Source of the DNA: Desulfocicer sp963675955
Lineage (GTDB): Bacteria > Desulfobacterota > Desulfobacteria > Desulfobacterales > Desulfobacteraceae
Length of the DNA: 64,000 bases
NCBI GenBank assembly: GCA_963675955.2
Contig: CAXXVR010000002.1
Coordinates: 62,001-126,000 of the forward strand
Direction: 5' to 3'
Part shown: positions 50,898-58,160 of the stretch, one piece after another
How positions within the stretch are numbered: the first letter of the stretch is position 1
Layout of the letters: each line of letters starts with the position of its first letter
Program-made: the position numbers and the translations under genes
Notes under the pieces: generated by a model
What the model saw: only the letters and a program-made list of their open reading frames with translations
The model's database searches: none
Told to the model about the DNA's origin: nothing

Positions 50898-51064
50898 TTA
50901 GGAATGAGTCCTAAATAACTTTTCTAACCCGGGAGCGCGGGCGTCTCGCCCGCTCTGCAAAAACTTAAAGCGAGGCGGACGGGACGACCGCGCTCCCAGA
51001 GTTACCAAGCTGGGCAATATTTTCAGAAAAATGGTGGGCACATTATTTGAAACCCATTCCTTAA
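50898..51064. repeat. Repeat F enclosing repeat E
   Basis: Outer arms TTAGGAATGAGTCCTAAATA (50898-50917) and ATTATTTGAAACCCATTCCT (51042-51061) are inverted (repeat F). Inside, GGGAGCGCGGGCGTCTCGCC (50931-50950, then CGC) pairs with GCGGACGGGACGACCGCGCT (50975-50994), 20 of 23 matches (repeat E). Repeat E belongs to a palindrome type found across many bacterial genomes, often mis-annotated as a peptide with RDARAPG. Confidence 0.75.
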
Positions 51065-51207
51065 TGTTCACGTTTGGGCCTGGCCCCAGGGCCCATTCTG
51101 GCCAGGGTTCAGTCCCGGGTTGTTTATTTTTTTGACAAATTACGGGCTGTGGCATACCCTGTTTGTTCATTAAACGATTTGACAAAAAAAACAACAAGGT
51201 ATGGCTG

Positions 51208-51954
51208 ATGAGAATATTACTGACCAATGATGATGGCTATAAAGCCCCCGGAATTAAGGCTCTTTATGATCGGTTTCGACTACACCATGAGGTGATCATG
51301 GTGGCCCCCAATGGTGAGCGAAGCGCCGTGGGTCACGGCATCACCATCAATGAACCCCTGCGCATGAGACAGATCCGCCAGGATGGCCAAAGCGTTATTT
51401 ATGCTGTGGATGGAAAACCGGCGGACTGTGTAAAGCTGTCTTTGTTTGACATCTATGATACGCCGCCGGATCTGGTGATATCCGGTATTAATGCCGGGTC
51501 CAACACCGGTGTGAATATTCATTACTCCGGAACGGCAGGGGCCGCAAGGGAAGCCGCATTAAACGGTCTGCCCGCCCTGGCGGTTTCCATAAAGATTGGG
51601 GCTGTGATGGATTTTGATGGCATGGCCGCTTACACCGAAACCGTTGCCGCAAAGGTGCTTCAAAAGGGGCTTCCCCGCCACACGTTTTTGAATATTAATG
51701 CCCCGTCGGGGCTCATCCGGGCGACCAAGGGGGTGCGGTTGACCTGTCAGACCATGGAGAACATCTCCACCCAATTTGATAAACGGGAAGATCCCCGGGG
51801 ACGATCGTATTTCTGGTACGGTAACATGCCCCCGGCCGGCAGAATGAAAACCTCTGATGACGCTGCCATCAACGAAGGCTTTATCTCCATTACCCCCCTG
51901 CAGTGCGATATTACCGATTACCGGTTCATGGAAGAGATGGATCTGGGAAAATAG
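51208..51954 (+). CDS. surE: 5'/3'-nucleotidase SurE
   Basis: 248 residues from ATG 51208 (after AAGG), reading MRILLTNDDGYKAPGI; the frame from 51163 adds unrelated residues. Metal site N7-D8-D9, SxN motif in VISGINAGSNTGVNIHYSG, and GTAGAAREA. SurE removes phosphate from 5' and 3' nucleoside monophosphates and short polyphosphates in stationary phase. Single gene between repeats and the defence island; no surE-pcm pairing. Confidence 0.95.
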   Translation: MRILLTNDDGYKAPGIKALYDRFRLHHEVIMVAPNGERSAVGHGITINEPLRMRQIRQDGQSVIYAVDGKPADCVKLSLFDIYDTPPDLVISGINAGSNTGVNIHYSGTAGAAREAALNGLPALAVSIKIGAVMDFDGMAAYTETVAAKVLQKGLPRHTFLNINAPSGLIRATKGVRLTCQTMENISTQFDKREDPRGRSYFWYGNMPPAGRMKTSDDAAINEGFISITPLQCDITDYRFMEEMDLGK

Positions 51955-52065
51955 GAATGCTCCCGCACAAAATGGCCATTCATCCAATAAAAGTGTAAAG
52001 TAGGAGTGAAGGTGCCCCTTATTTTTCAGATTGACAAACTTATAATATAAGGTAATATATAAGTT

Positions 52066-52314
52066 ATGCATGAAATCAAATGGAAGAAGAAAGCATTAAA
52101 ACAGCTTCGCAAAATTAAAGAGGCCCGTACACGGGAGACAATCTTCGATGCTGTGGGAGTGCTTAAGGAGTTTCCAAATTGCCAGAATGTTAAAAAGGTA
52201 AAAATCACAGAGCATTACCGGCTGAGAGTTGGCAACTGGCGGGTAATTTTTACCCCTGAATTAGAAATTATCTTCATTGAAGAGGTAAAAAGAAGAAATG
52301 AAAAGACCTACTAA
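52066..52314 (+). CDS. RelE/ParE-family toxin
   Basis: 82 residues, basic, starting IKWKKKALKQLRKI, with the RelE-fold strands KITEHYRLRVGNWRVIF and IIFIEEVKRR. RelE-type toxins cut mRNA in the ribosome. Its end overlaps the next gene by 17 bases, the typical toxin-first order. The arrangement and the antitoxin make the call secure. Confidence 0.88.
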   Translation: MHEIKWKKKALKQLRKIKEARTRETIFDAVGVLKEFPNCQNVKKVKITEHYRLRVGNWRVIFTPELEIIFIEEVKRRNEKTY

Positions 52315-52636
52315 TGTACAGATTATAGAACAAAACGGCGTACCGGCTTTTGCCGTTATCCCATATGATGAATACCTGAAAGTCTTTCCAGAAATTGGAA
52401 CGGAAGACGATACCGTACCCCATGAGGTTGTTGGCCTTATTATCAAAAAAGGCTATAACCTGATTAAAGCCTGGCGGATTCATTTGGGAATGACTCAGAA
52501 ACAGGTGGCAGACAAGGCAGGGATCACACAGGCAGCCTTGTCCCAGATGGAAAGAACCGAGCAGGAAAAAAGAACCGCAACCCTTGAAAAACTGGCTCTG
52601 GCCATGGGACTTTCCGTTGAACAACTCAGGGATTGA
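52298..52636 (+). CDS. XRE-family antitoxin of the RelE-like pair
   Basis: 112 residues. The N-terminal half (NVQIIEQNGVPAFAVIPYDEY) is a Phd/RelB-like toxin-contact part; the C-terminal half is an XRE helix-turn-helix (GMTQKQVADKAGITQAALSQ). It neutralises the preceding toxin and likely represses the operon. Stop 52636 is followed by a repeat C half. Confidence 0.88.
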   Translation: MKRPTNVQIIEQNGVPAFAVIPYDEYLKVFPEIGTEDDTVPHEVVGLIIKKGYNLIKAWRIHLGMTQKQVADKAGITQAALSQMERTEQEKRTATLEKLALAMGLSVEQLRD

Positions 52637-52906
52637 ATTGCAGATTTCCCAGTTAATGAAAAAAGGGGTGCATTCCCATTTTCCCGGTTTGACGCTTAAT
52701 CAGAGAGGGGGCAGGCTTGCGTTATTGGTATTCAGATTTCAACGGTCTATTTCCAAATTTCCAACAAATTAGATTTTACTGAAATTCAAAGAAACAATAT
52801 TTAAATATGGGATCTCAGGAGCATTCTTTGGCCTGTAATTAAAAAAAGTCGACTAAATCTTATTTTTAAAGTTGACAAAAGTTGACAGGACTTTTATCTT
52901 CATGCT
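52637..52906. other. Intergenic region with repeat C half and regulatory direct repeat
   Basis: A left half of repeat C (GGGGGCAGGCTTGCGTTATT from 52707) has no right partner. The 3' end carries GTTGACAAAAGTTGACAGG (52871-52889), two GTTGACA words ten bases apart. TTGACA (52872-52877), a 17-base spacer and TATCTT (52895-52900) form a promoter ending right before the ATG at 52907. Confidence 0.55.
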
Positions 52907-52907
52907 A
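52872..52907 (+). promoter_or_regulatory. Promoter of XRE-ImmA/IrrE gene, probably leaderless
   Basis: TTGACA-17-TATCTT puts the +1 at or next to the A of ATG 52907, and no ribosome site precedes that ATG. The direct GTTGACA repeat spans the -35 and may be an autoregulatory site. Confidence 0.45.
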
Positions 52908-54055
52908 TGAAGACGATATCAAATAAATCCTTGAATATTATAAAAATAAGATCTCAACTTGATGCCCTTGGTTTGTCCCAAGCAAATATAGCTGAGAAAC
53001 TGGGTGTGACACGGCAGAGTGTGACAAACTGGATGCAGGAGAAAAAATTTCCCAGGCCGGGTGTTCTTTTGAAGCTGGCAAAAATTTTGGACCTCTCATT
53101 TGATGAAATCGTTTTAAAAATAGATATGTCAAATGAACCGGTTGTCGCCTTCAGAAAGAAGGGCCACCATAAAATATCAACGGAATATGTAGAAGATGCA
53201 AAGGACAAAGGCTTCCTTTTAGAGCAACTTGTTCCCTACCTGCCCTATGAAAAACTATCTGCACCTCCTGTTTTAATAGAACCCCGGTTGAATTACGAAT
53301 ATGTCCAGGCGGCGGCAAAAGAAGTGAGAACAGCCATAGGCAAGGAAAACAGTCCTAAAATAGATTTTAAGGACTTGATCAATTTTTTTAACAAACACCA
53401 CGCAGTGATTATTCCCGTCTTTTGGGGCAATAAAAGCAATCATGAAAATGCACTGCATATCTATCTGCCCCGATCCAGGACAACATGGATTTACCTGAAT
53501 CTTGACAGCAAAGTGCACGACTTTAAATTTTGGATGGCCCATGAACTCGGACATGTCAAAGCACCTGGCCTGGAAAATGAAGCAGCGGAGGATTTTGCAG
53601 ATCTGTTTGCCGGTGCCCTCCTCGTCAATCAGGAACTGGCAAAACAAGAATATGATGCGTTAAGACGCCTTCCAAAAAAGAGTTATCAGGTTGCAAGGAT
53701 CAAGGATCGAGCGGAAGAGTTGACCATATCACCATTGACCATCTACTATGAGATCAATAGATATGCTGAATATACGGAACAACCCATGTTTGATCTTGAA
53801 AACAATAATGCAATTTTTAAAGTGAATACCGCATTTTGCAACCAGTATAAAAATGTTGCAGAGCATTTGTTCGACACCCTGCCACCCCATGCCGGAGACT
53901 ATATCAAGTCAGCTCTGGAATATTTTGAAAGTCCTTTTTTTGAAGCGCTCAAACAATTGGTTATAGACCAAAAAAAATCCATAGGCTTTCTACAGGCGAT
54001 TTTGAATCTCATTCCTCCCGATGCCCATGCCCTGTATGAAGGTTTATTTTCATGA
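52907..54055 (+). CDS. XRE regulator fused to ImmA/IrrE-type zinc metallopeptidase
   Basis: 382 residues. An XRE helix-turn-helix (about 12-65, SQANIAEKLGVTRQSVTNWMQ) is followed by a COG2856 peptidase with the zinc site HELGH at 213-217 and ENEAAEDFADLFAGALL supplying later ligands. Relatives (ImmA, IrrE, and XRE-COG2856 antitoxins) cleave or inactivate a partner regulator, or act as antitoxins. The stop overlaps the PIN-protein start by four bases, so the pair is translationally coupled and reads as a toxin-antitoxin-like module at the head of a defence island. Confidence 0.88.
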   Translation: MKTISNKSLNIIKIRSQLDALGLSQANIAEKLGVTRQSVTNWMQEKKFPRPGVLLKLAKILDLSFDEIVLKIDMSNEPVVAFRKKGHHKISTEYVEDAKDKGFLLEQLVPYLPYEKLSAPPVLIEPRLNYEYVQAAAKEVRTAIGKENSPKIDFKDLINFFNKHHAVIIPVFWGNKSNHENALHIYLPRSRTTWIYLNLDSKVHDFKFWMAHELGHVKAPGLENEAAEDFADLFAGALLVNQELAKQEYDALRRLPKKSYQVARIKDRAEELTISPLTIYYEINRYAEYTEQPMFDLENNNAIFKVNTAFCNQYKNVAEHLFDTLPPHAGDYIKSALEYFESPFFEALKQLVIDQKKSIGFLQAILNLIPPDAHALYEGLFS

Positions 54056-54612
54056 AGGCTACAATTCTGGTTGACACCTGTTCATATTTCCGACTGGCTC
54101 AAAGCATCAACCCCTTGTTGAAGAAACCTTTTTGTGAAGAAAAGCATGTGTTGGGTGTCATCAAAGAACTCAACCTGGAGTACAATAAAAATCCATCCCT
54201 GAAACATAAATTTTTTTGGGTGAATGAAGCTGAGTTTGTCGAAAACCGAAAGCGGTGTTTCAGTCTGTCTGTTCAACAAAAATCTGATATTAACAACACA
54301 TTCTTTTTTTTGAGAGAAACGGCAAGGGAAGAGGGATATGGTGTGTCAAAGGTTGATCTGACAGCCCTTTCATATTCCGAGGTTCTTGGTATCTCCATTG
54401 TAACAGACGATACGGATATGCTGATGCTTGCCAAAGAATATGATATTCACACGTATACCTCTCTTCAAATCATGAAAGTCTTGTATGATTGCGGTGCAAT
54501 AACCATGAGCCAGATTCACGCCATTGCTGAATTTTGGGTATATTTGAATGATACGCCCAAATCCTTTCGGAAAAGTTATAAAAAGTTGTTTAACGAACCC
54601 GCCCCAAAGTAA
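54052..54612 (+). CDS. PIN-like nuclease domain protein
   Basis: 186 residues. Acidic positions typical of PIN ribonucleases: D8 (ILVDTCSYF), an early Glu (VIKELNLEY), D102 (KVDLTALSYSEV) and D119/D120/D122 (SIVTDDTDMLMLAKE). PIN toxins cut RNA. Its ATG overlaps the XRE-ImmA/IrrE gene (ATGA), which makes it the probable toxin of that pair. The sequence is only loosely PIN-like, so the assignment is moderate. Confidence 0.7.
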   Translation: MKATILVDTCSYFRLAQSINPLLKKPFCEEKHVLGVIKELNLEYNKNPSLKHKFFWVNEAEFVENRKRCFSLSVQQKSDINNTFFFLRETAREEGYGVSKVDLTALSYSEVLGISIVTDDTDMLMLAKEYDIHTYTSLQIMKVLYDCGAITMSQIHAIAEFWVYLNDTPKSFRKSYKKLFNEPAPK

Positions 54613-54683
54613 AAAATGTTGTACTACAAAACCCGTTTCCATTCCTCTCTTTTCATTTTTAACAAATTTGATATAGTCCCGGG

Positions 54684-54698
54684 TTGACAGGGAGTCAA
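54684..54698. promoter_or_regulatory. TTGAC-N5-GTCAA dyad upstream of hsdM
   Basis: Perfect inverted TTGAC/GTCAA half-sites, 66 bases before hsdM. The left half gives a TTGACA -35 box, but no good -10 follows. It shares the TTGAC word with the direct repeat before the XRE-ImmA/IrrE gene and may be a common operator. Confidence 0.35.
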
Positions 54699-54764
54699 AC
54701 CAGAGAAAATTATGTTAAACCTGAATGGCTGTCCAACTGAAACCAGGAAAGAAAAATAAAATAG

Positions 54765-56858
54765 ATGAAACCAATCGTTGATAAAGACAAGCTAAACAAT
54801 CTCACCAATGAAATATGGAAATCTGCCGAAAGACTGAGGGGAAAATTCAAGGCCTATGAATACCAGGCGGTTATCCTTCCCATCATCGTTATCCGTCGTC
54901 TGGAGTGCGTCCTTATCCAGTGGCGGGAAAACCAGGCCGCAGAGCTCAGCCTCAAACGGCCGGATATGAAGGAAAAAGAGATCCAGGACCTGGTCAAAAA
55001 GTTAGAGCTCAATTCGAAAAAAGCCCCTTTTTATAATACCACCACCTGGACCCTGGAAAAAATCTGTGCCGAAGACCCCACCCTCATGGAAAAAAATTTC
55101 AGGGCCTATATCAAAGGGTTTTCTGAAAATGTTCAGGAAATCATCGACCATTTCAATTACAGGGAAGTCATCGGCCGCATGGTTAAAAATTCCCGGCTTT
55201 CTCCCATCCTGAATCAGTATGCCAGGGAGCCCCTGGGTCCGGAAGAGCTGACCAACCTTGAAATGGGGTATGTCTATGAAGAGTTGCTGCGGCGGTTTTC
55301 AGAGCAGAGTGGGGAGGAGGCGGGAGAGCATTTTACCCCCCGGGAGGTGATTCGTCTCATGGTCGAACTCCTTGAGATCCCCTTGCCAAAAAAACATATA
55401 TCTATTTATGATCCTGCCTGCGGCACCGGCGGTATGCTAACAGTTGCCAAGGAGTATCTCTATGACAGGGCCAAAACCGATGTGGAAAAAAGAAATGTTC
55501 AGCAGCTTGTCACCCTCCATGGCCACGAGCTCCAGCCCGGCAACTATGCCATCTGTAAATCTGACATGCTCATCAAAGAAGAGGCGGCAAAGATCTTTTT
55601 TGGCAACTCCCTGATACCCGATGCCCAGAACAGCCCGGAACCCGGAGACCAATTGGCCACGGCCAAAGATAAGTTTGACTATATGTTATCAAATCCCCCC
55701 TTTGGGGTCACCTGGGGGGGCAAGGACGGGTATGAAAGGGAGGCCAGAAAATTTAAAACCACCCGGTACGCCGCCGGCATGCCCCGGACCAATGACGGGG
55801 CCTTTCTCTTTCTCCAGACCATGTTGGCTAAAATGAAGCCCTCAAAAATCGGGGGCAGTAAAATTGCCATCATTTTTAATGGTTCTCCCCTGAGTAACGG
55901 TGACTGTGGGTCCGGGGAAAGCGAGATCCGGCGGTGGATACTGGAAAACGACTGGCTGGATGCCATTGTTATGCTGCCGGACCAGCTTTTTTATAATACA
56001 GGCATCTTTACCTACATCTGGCTGCTGTCCAATAACAAGCCCAAAACCCATAAAAACAAAGTCATGCTCCTGGACGGCCGCCCCTTTTTTGAAAAAGAGC
56101 CCAAATCCTTTGGCAACAAGCGTCATCGCATATCTGCTGCCCACATGGCAGCCCTCAAAAACTATTATCAAAGGGGATGGAAAAAAGGGTTTGAAGATGA
56201 CCATGTCAAGCTTTTCAACACCACGGATTTTGCCTTTCACAAGGTGTCCGTGGTTTTCTGGCAGACCGATGAAAATGATGACCCGGAGTTTGTTACCGAG
56301 CCCTATACCAAGGCCCTTACCTCGGCCAATATTAAAAAGGAACAGACCTTTTACGAGAGTGATCTGGATTTTTCCTTTGTTGTAAGATCAAGCCTGGGAT
56401 CAGATTTAAAATCGGGTCTGACATTGAAAGTCCGGGAAACAGAAATAAACTTTACCCTGGCACCGGATGAACTGTTTTCCAAACGATATGAAAGGGAGGT
56501 CAAGGCGGCCTTTAAAGCGGAGATCAAGGCCCTCACAAAGGAATTAAAGACCGCTCCGGAAAAAAATAAAGTCATTAAGCGCTTTATCCGGGAGCTGGAC
56601 GTAAGCGTGACCTTTACCCACCGGCACTATGTGTCTGACACCGAATATATTCCCTTTGGACAAGATATTGAAAAATTTTTGAAACGGGAAATAGATAAAC
56701 CCGTTATCCGATGGAATGACAGTCCCCAGCTTGGGTATGAGATTTTGCCCAACAAATATTTTTATAAATATGAGCCCCCTAAACCGGCGGAGGAGTTGCT
56801 TAAAGAATTTTGGGAATTGGAGAAAGAGGCAGAAGAAATGATGAAAGGGTTAAAATGA
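54765..56858 (+). CDS. hsdM: Type I restriction-modification methyltransferase subunit
   Basis: 697 residues, N6-adenine methyltransferase. N-terminal HsdM helical domain (YQAVILPIIVIRRLECVL), SAM-binding motif DPACGTGGM at about 216, catalytic SNPPFG at about 309. The C-terminal 200 residues after the catalytic core are longer than in classic HsdM and probably contact the other subunits. It protects host DNA and forms the core of the M2S(R2) complex. Its stop overlaps hsdS by four bases. Confidence 0.95.
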   Translation: MKPIVDKDKLNNLTNEIWKSAERLRGKFKAYEYQAVILPIIVIRRLECVLIQWRENQAAELSLKRPDMKEKEIQDLVKKLELNSKKAPFYNTTTWTLEKICAEDPTLMEKNFRAYIKGFSENVQEIIDHFNYREVIGRMVKNSRLSPILNQYAREPLGPEELTNLEMGYVYEELLRRFSEQSGEEAGEHFTPREVIRLMVELLEIPLPKKHISIYDPACGTGGMLTVAKEYLYDRAKTDVEKRNVQQLVTLHGHELQPGNYAICKSDMLIKEEAAKIFFGNSLIPDAQNSPEPGDQLATAKDKFDYMLSNPPFGVTWGGKDGYEREARKFKTTRYAAGMPRTNDGAFLFLQTMLAKMKPSKIGGSKIAIIFNGSPLSNGDCGSGESEIRRWILENDWLDAIVMLPDQLFYNTGIFTYIWLLSNNKPKTHKNKVMLLDGRPFFEKEPKSFGNKRHRISAAHMAALKNYYQRGWKKGFEDDHVKLFNTTDFAFHKVSVVFWQTDENDDPEFVTEPYTKALTSANIKKEQTFYESDLDFSFVVRSSLGSDLKSGLTLKVRETEINFTLAPDELFSKRYEREVKAAFKAEIKALTKELKTAPEKNKVIKRFIRELDVSVTFTHRHYVSDTEYIPFGQDIEKFLKREIDKPVIRWNDSPQLGYEILPNKYFYKYEPPKPAEELLKEFWELEKEAEEMMKGLK

Positions 56859-58156
56859 TTGATGTTTTAAAGAAAAATAGATGGCAAAAAACGAGATTAA
56901 AGAATGTCGCCAAGATAAACCATGCTTCTCTTGCTGCATCAACATTCCCTGAGTTTGTTTTGAGATATTTAGAAATATCAAATGTTAATTACAATGGAAT
57001 TATTTCAGAACACAAAATACAAAGAATTCATTTTTCGAGTGCTCCCTCAAGGGCCAGGCGAATAGTTAGAGATGGTGATATAGTGATCTCATCTGTGCGG
57101 CCAAATTTGCAAGCGATTGCCTTGATTTCTTCGGCTTTCGACAATTTGATTGCATCAACTGGATTTTATGTTGTGTCACCAAACAAAAGTAAGCTTTTTT
57201 CAGAATATGCATACTATTTTTTTGTATCAGAAAAATCAAAACAATTCTTTGAATCTGTTGCAAAAGGGGTGGGTTATCCTGCTGTTGATGATAAAGATTT
57301 TATGAATCATTCTTTATGCTTACCAGAAATTAAAGAACAGAAATCTATTGCAAGATACCTTAATAAAAACTGTGCGTCCATCGACACCACCATCAGCATA
57401 AAACAAAAACAACTAAAAACGCTGGAGGCCCTGAAAAAATCCATTATCCATAAAGCTGTGACCCAGGGGCTGGATGATGGGGTTGGTATGAAGGATTCCG
57501 GGGTGGCATGGCTTGGGAAAATTCCAAAGCATTGGAAAGTAAAAATATTAAAAAGGGATTTTCAAGTAACTTTGGGAAAAATGCTTCAATCACAACCAAA
57601 AAATGAATTGGAAACAGAGGAATATTATTTACGTTCAGCAAATATCAAATGGGATGGTGTTGATATTTCCAATGTGAAAAAAATGTGGTTCTCTCCAATG
57701 GAAAAAGAAAAATTAAAACTGGAATCTGAAGATCTCCTTGTAAGTGAGGGGGGTGATGTGGGGAGGAGTTCTATTTGGAATGAAGAATTGCAAGATTGTT
57801 ATATTCAAAATGCGATCAATAGGATACGTCCAAGATTAGGACAGAGTTCAAATCTATTTTTATACTATTGGTTATACACGCTGAAGCATAATGGCTATAT
57901 TGATGCGATTGTCAGCCGAATAACGATCGCTCATTTAACTGCTGAAAAATTGGAAAAATTGATTTATTTATCTCCACCTTTAAGTGAACAAGTTTGTATC
58001 TCAAGCCACCTGAAGCAAAAAACCACCCAAATAGAGAAATTGAAGAAAAATATCGTAAAACAGATAGAAACCCTTGAACTTTATCGCAGATCCATCATAC
58101 ATGAATGTGTAACCGGAAAAAGAAGGATAACGGAAAAGGATCTAAAGGAGCCATAA
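56855..58156 (+). CDS. hsdS: Type I restriction-modification specificity subunit
   Basis: 433 residues from ATG 56855 (ATGA overlap with hsdM). Two target-recognition domains, about 10-165 and 235-390, are separated by a conserved helical spacer IKQKQLKTLEALKKSIIHKA; a second copy at the C-terminus reads IETLELYRRSIIHECVTGKR. Each domain reads half of a bipartite target. The gene is more AT-rich than its neighbours, as expected for a fast-changing specificity gene. No phase-variable tract or split gene was seen. Confidence 0.93.
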   Translation: MIDVLKKNRWQKTRLKNVAKINHASLAASTFPEFVLRYLEISNVNYNGIISEHKIQRIHFSSAPSRARRIVRDGDIVISSVRPNLQAIALISSAFDNLIASTGFYVVSPNKSKLFSEYAYYFFVSEKSKQFFESVAKGVGYPAVDDKDFMNHSLCLPEIKEQKSIARYLNKNCASIDTTISIKQKQLKTLEALKKSIIHKAVTQGLDDGVGMKDSGVAWLGKIPKHWKVKILKRDFQVTLGKMLQSQPKNELETEEYYLRSANIKWDGVDISNVKKMWFSPMEKEKLKLESEDLLVSEGGDVGRSSIWNEELQDCYIQNAINRIRPRLGQSSNLFLYYWLYTLKHNGYIDAIVSRITIAHLTAEKLEKLIYLSPPLSEQVCISSHLKQKTTQIEKLKKNIVKQIETLELYRRSIIHECVTGKRRITEKDLKEP

Positions 58157-58160
58157 AGCC

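Noticed and set aside
50898..51227. Minus-strand 109-codon frame containing SGRDARAPG
   Set aside because: It is a translation of repeats E and F, a common annotation artefact.
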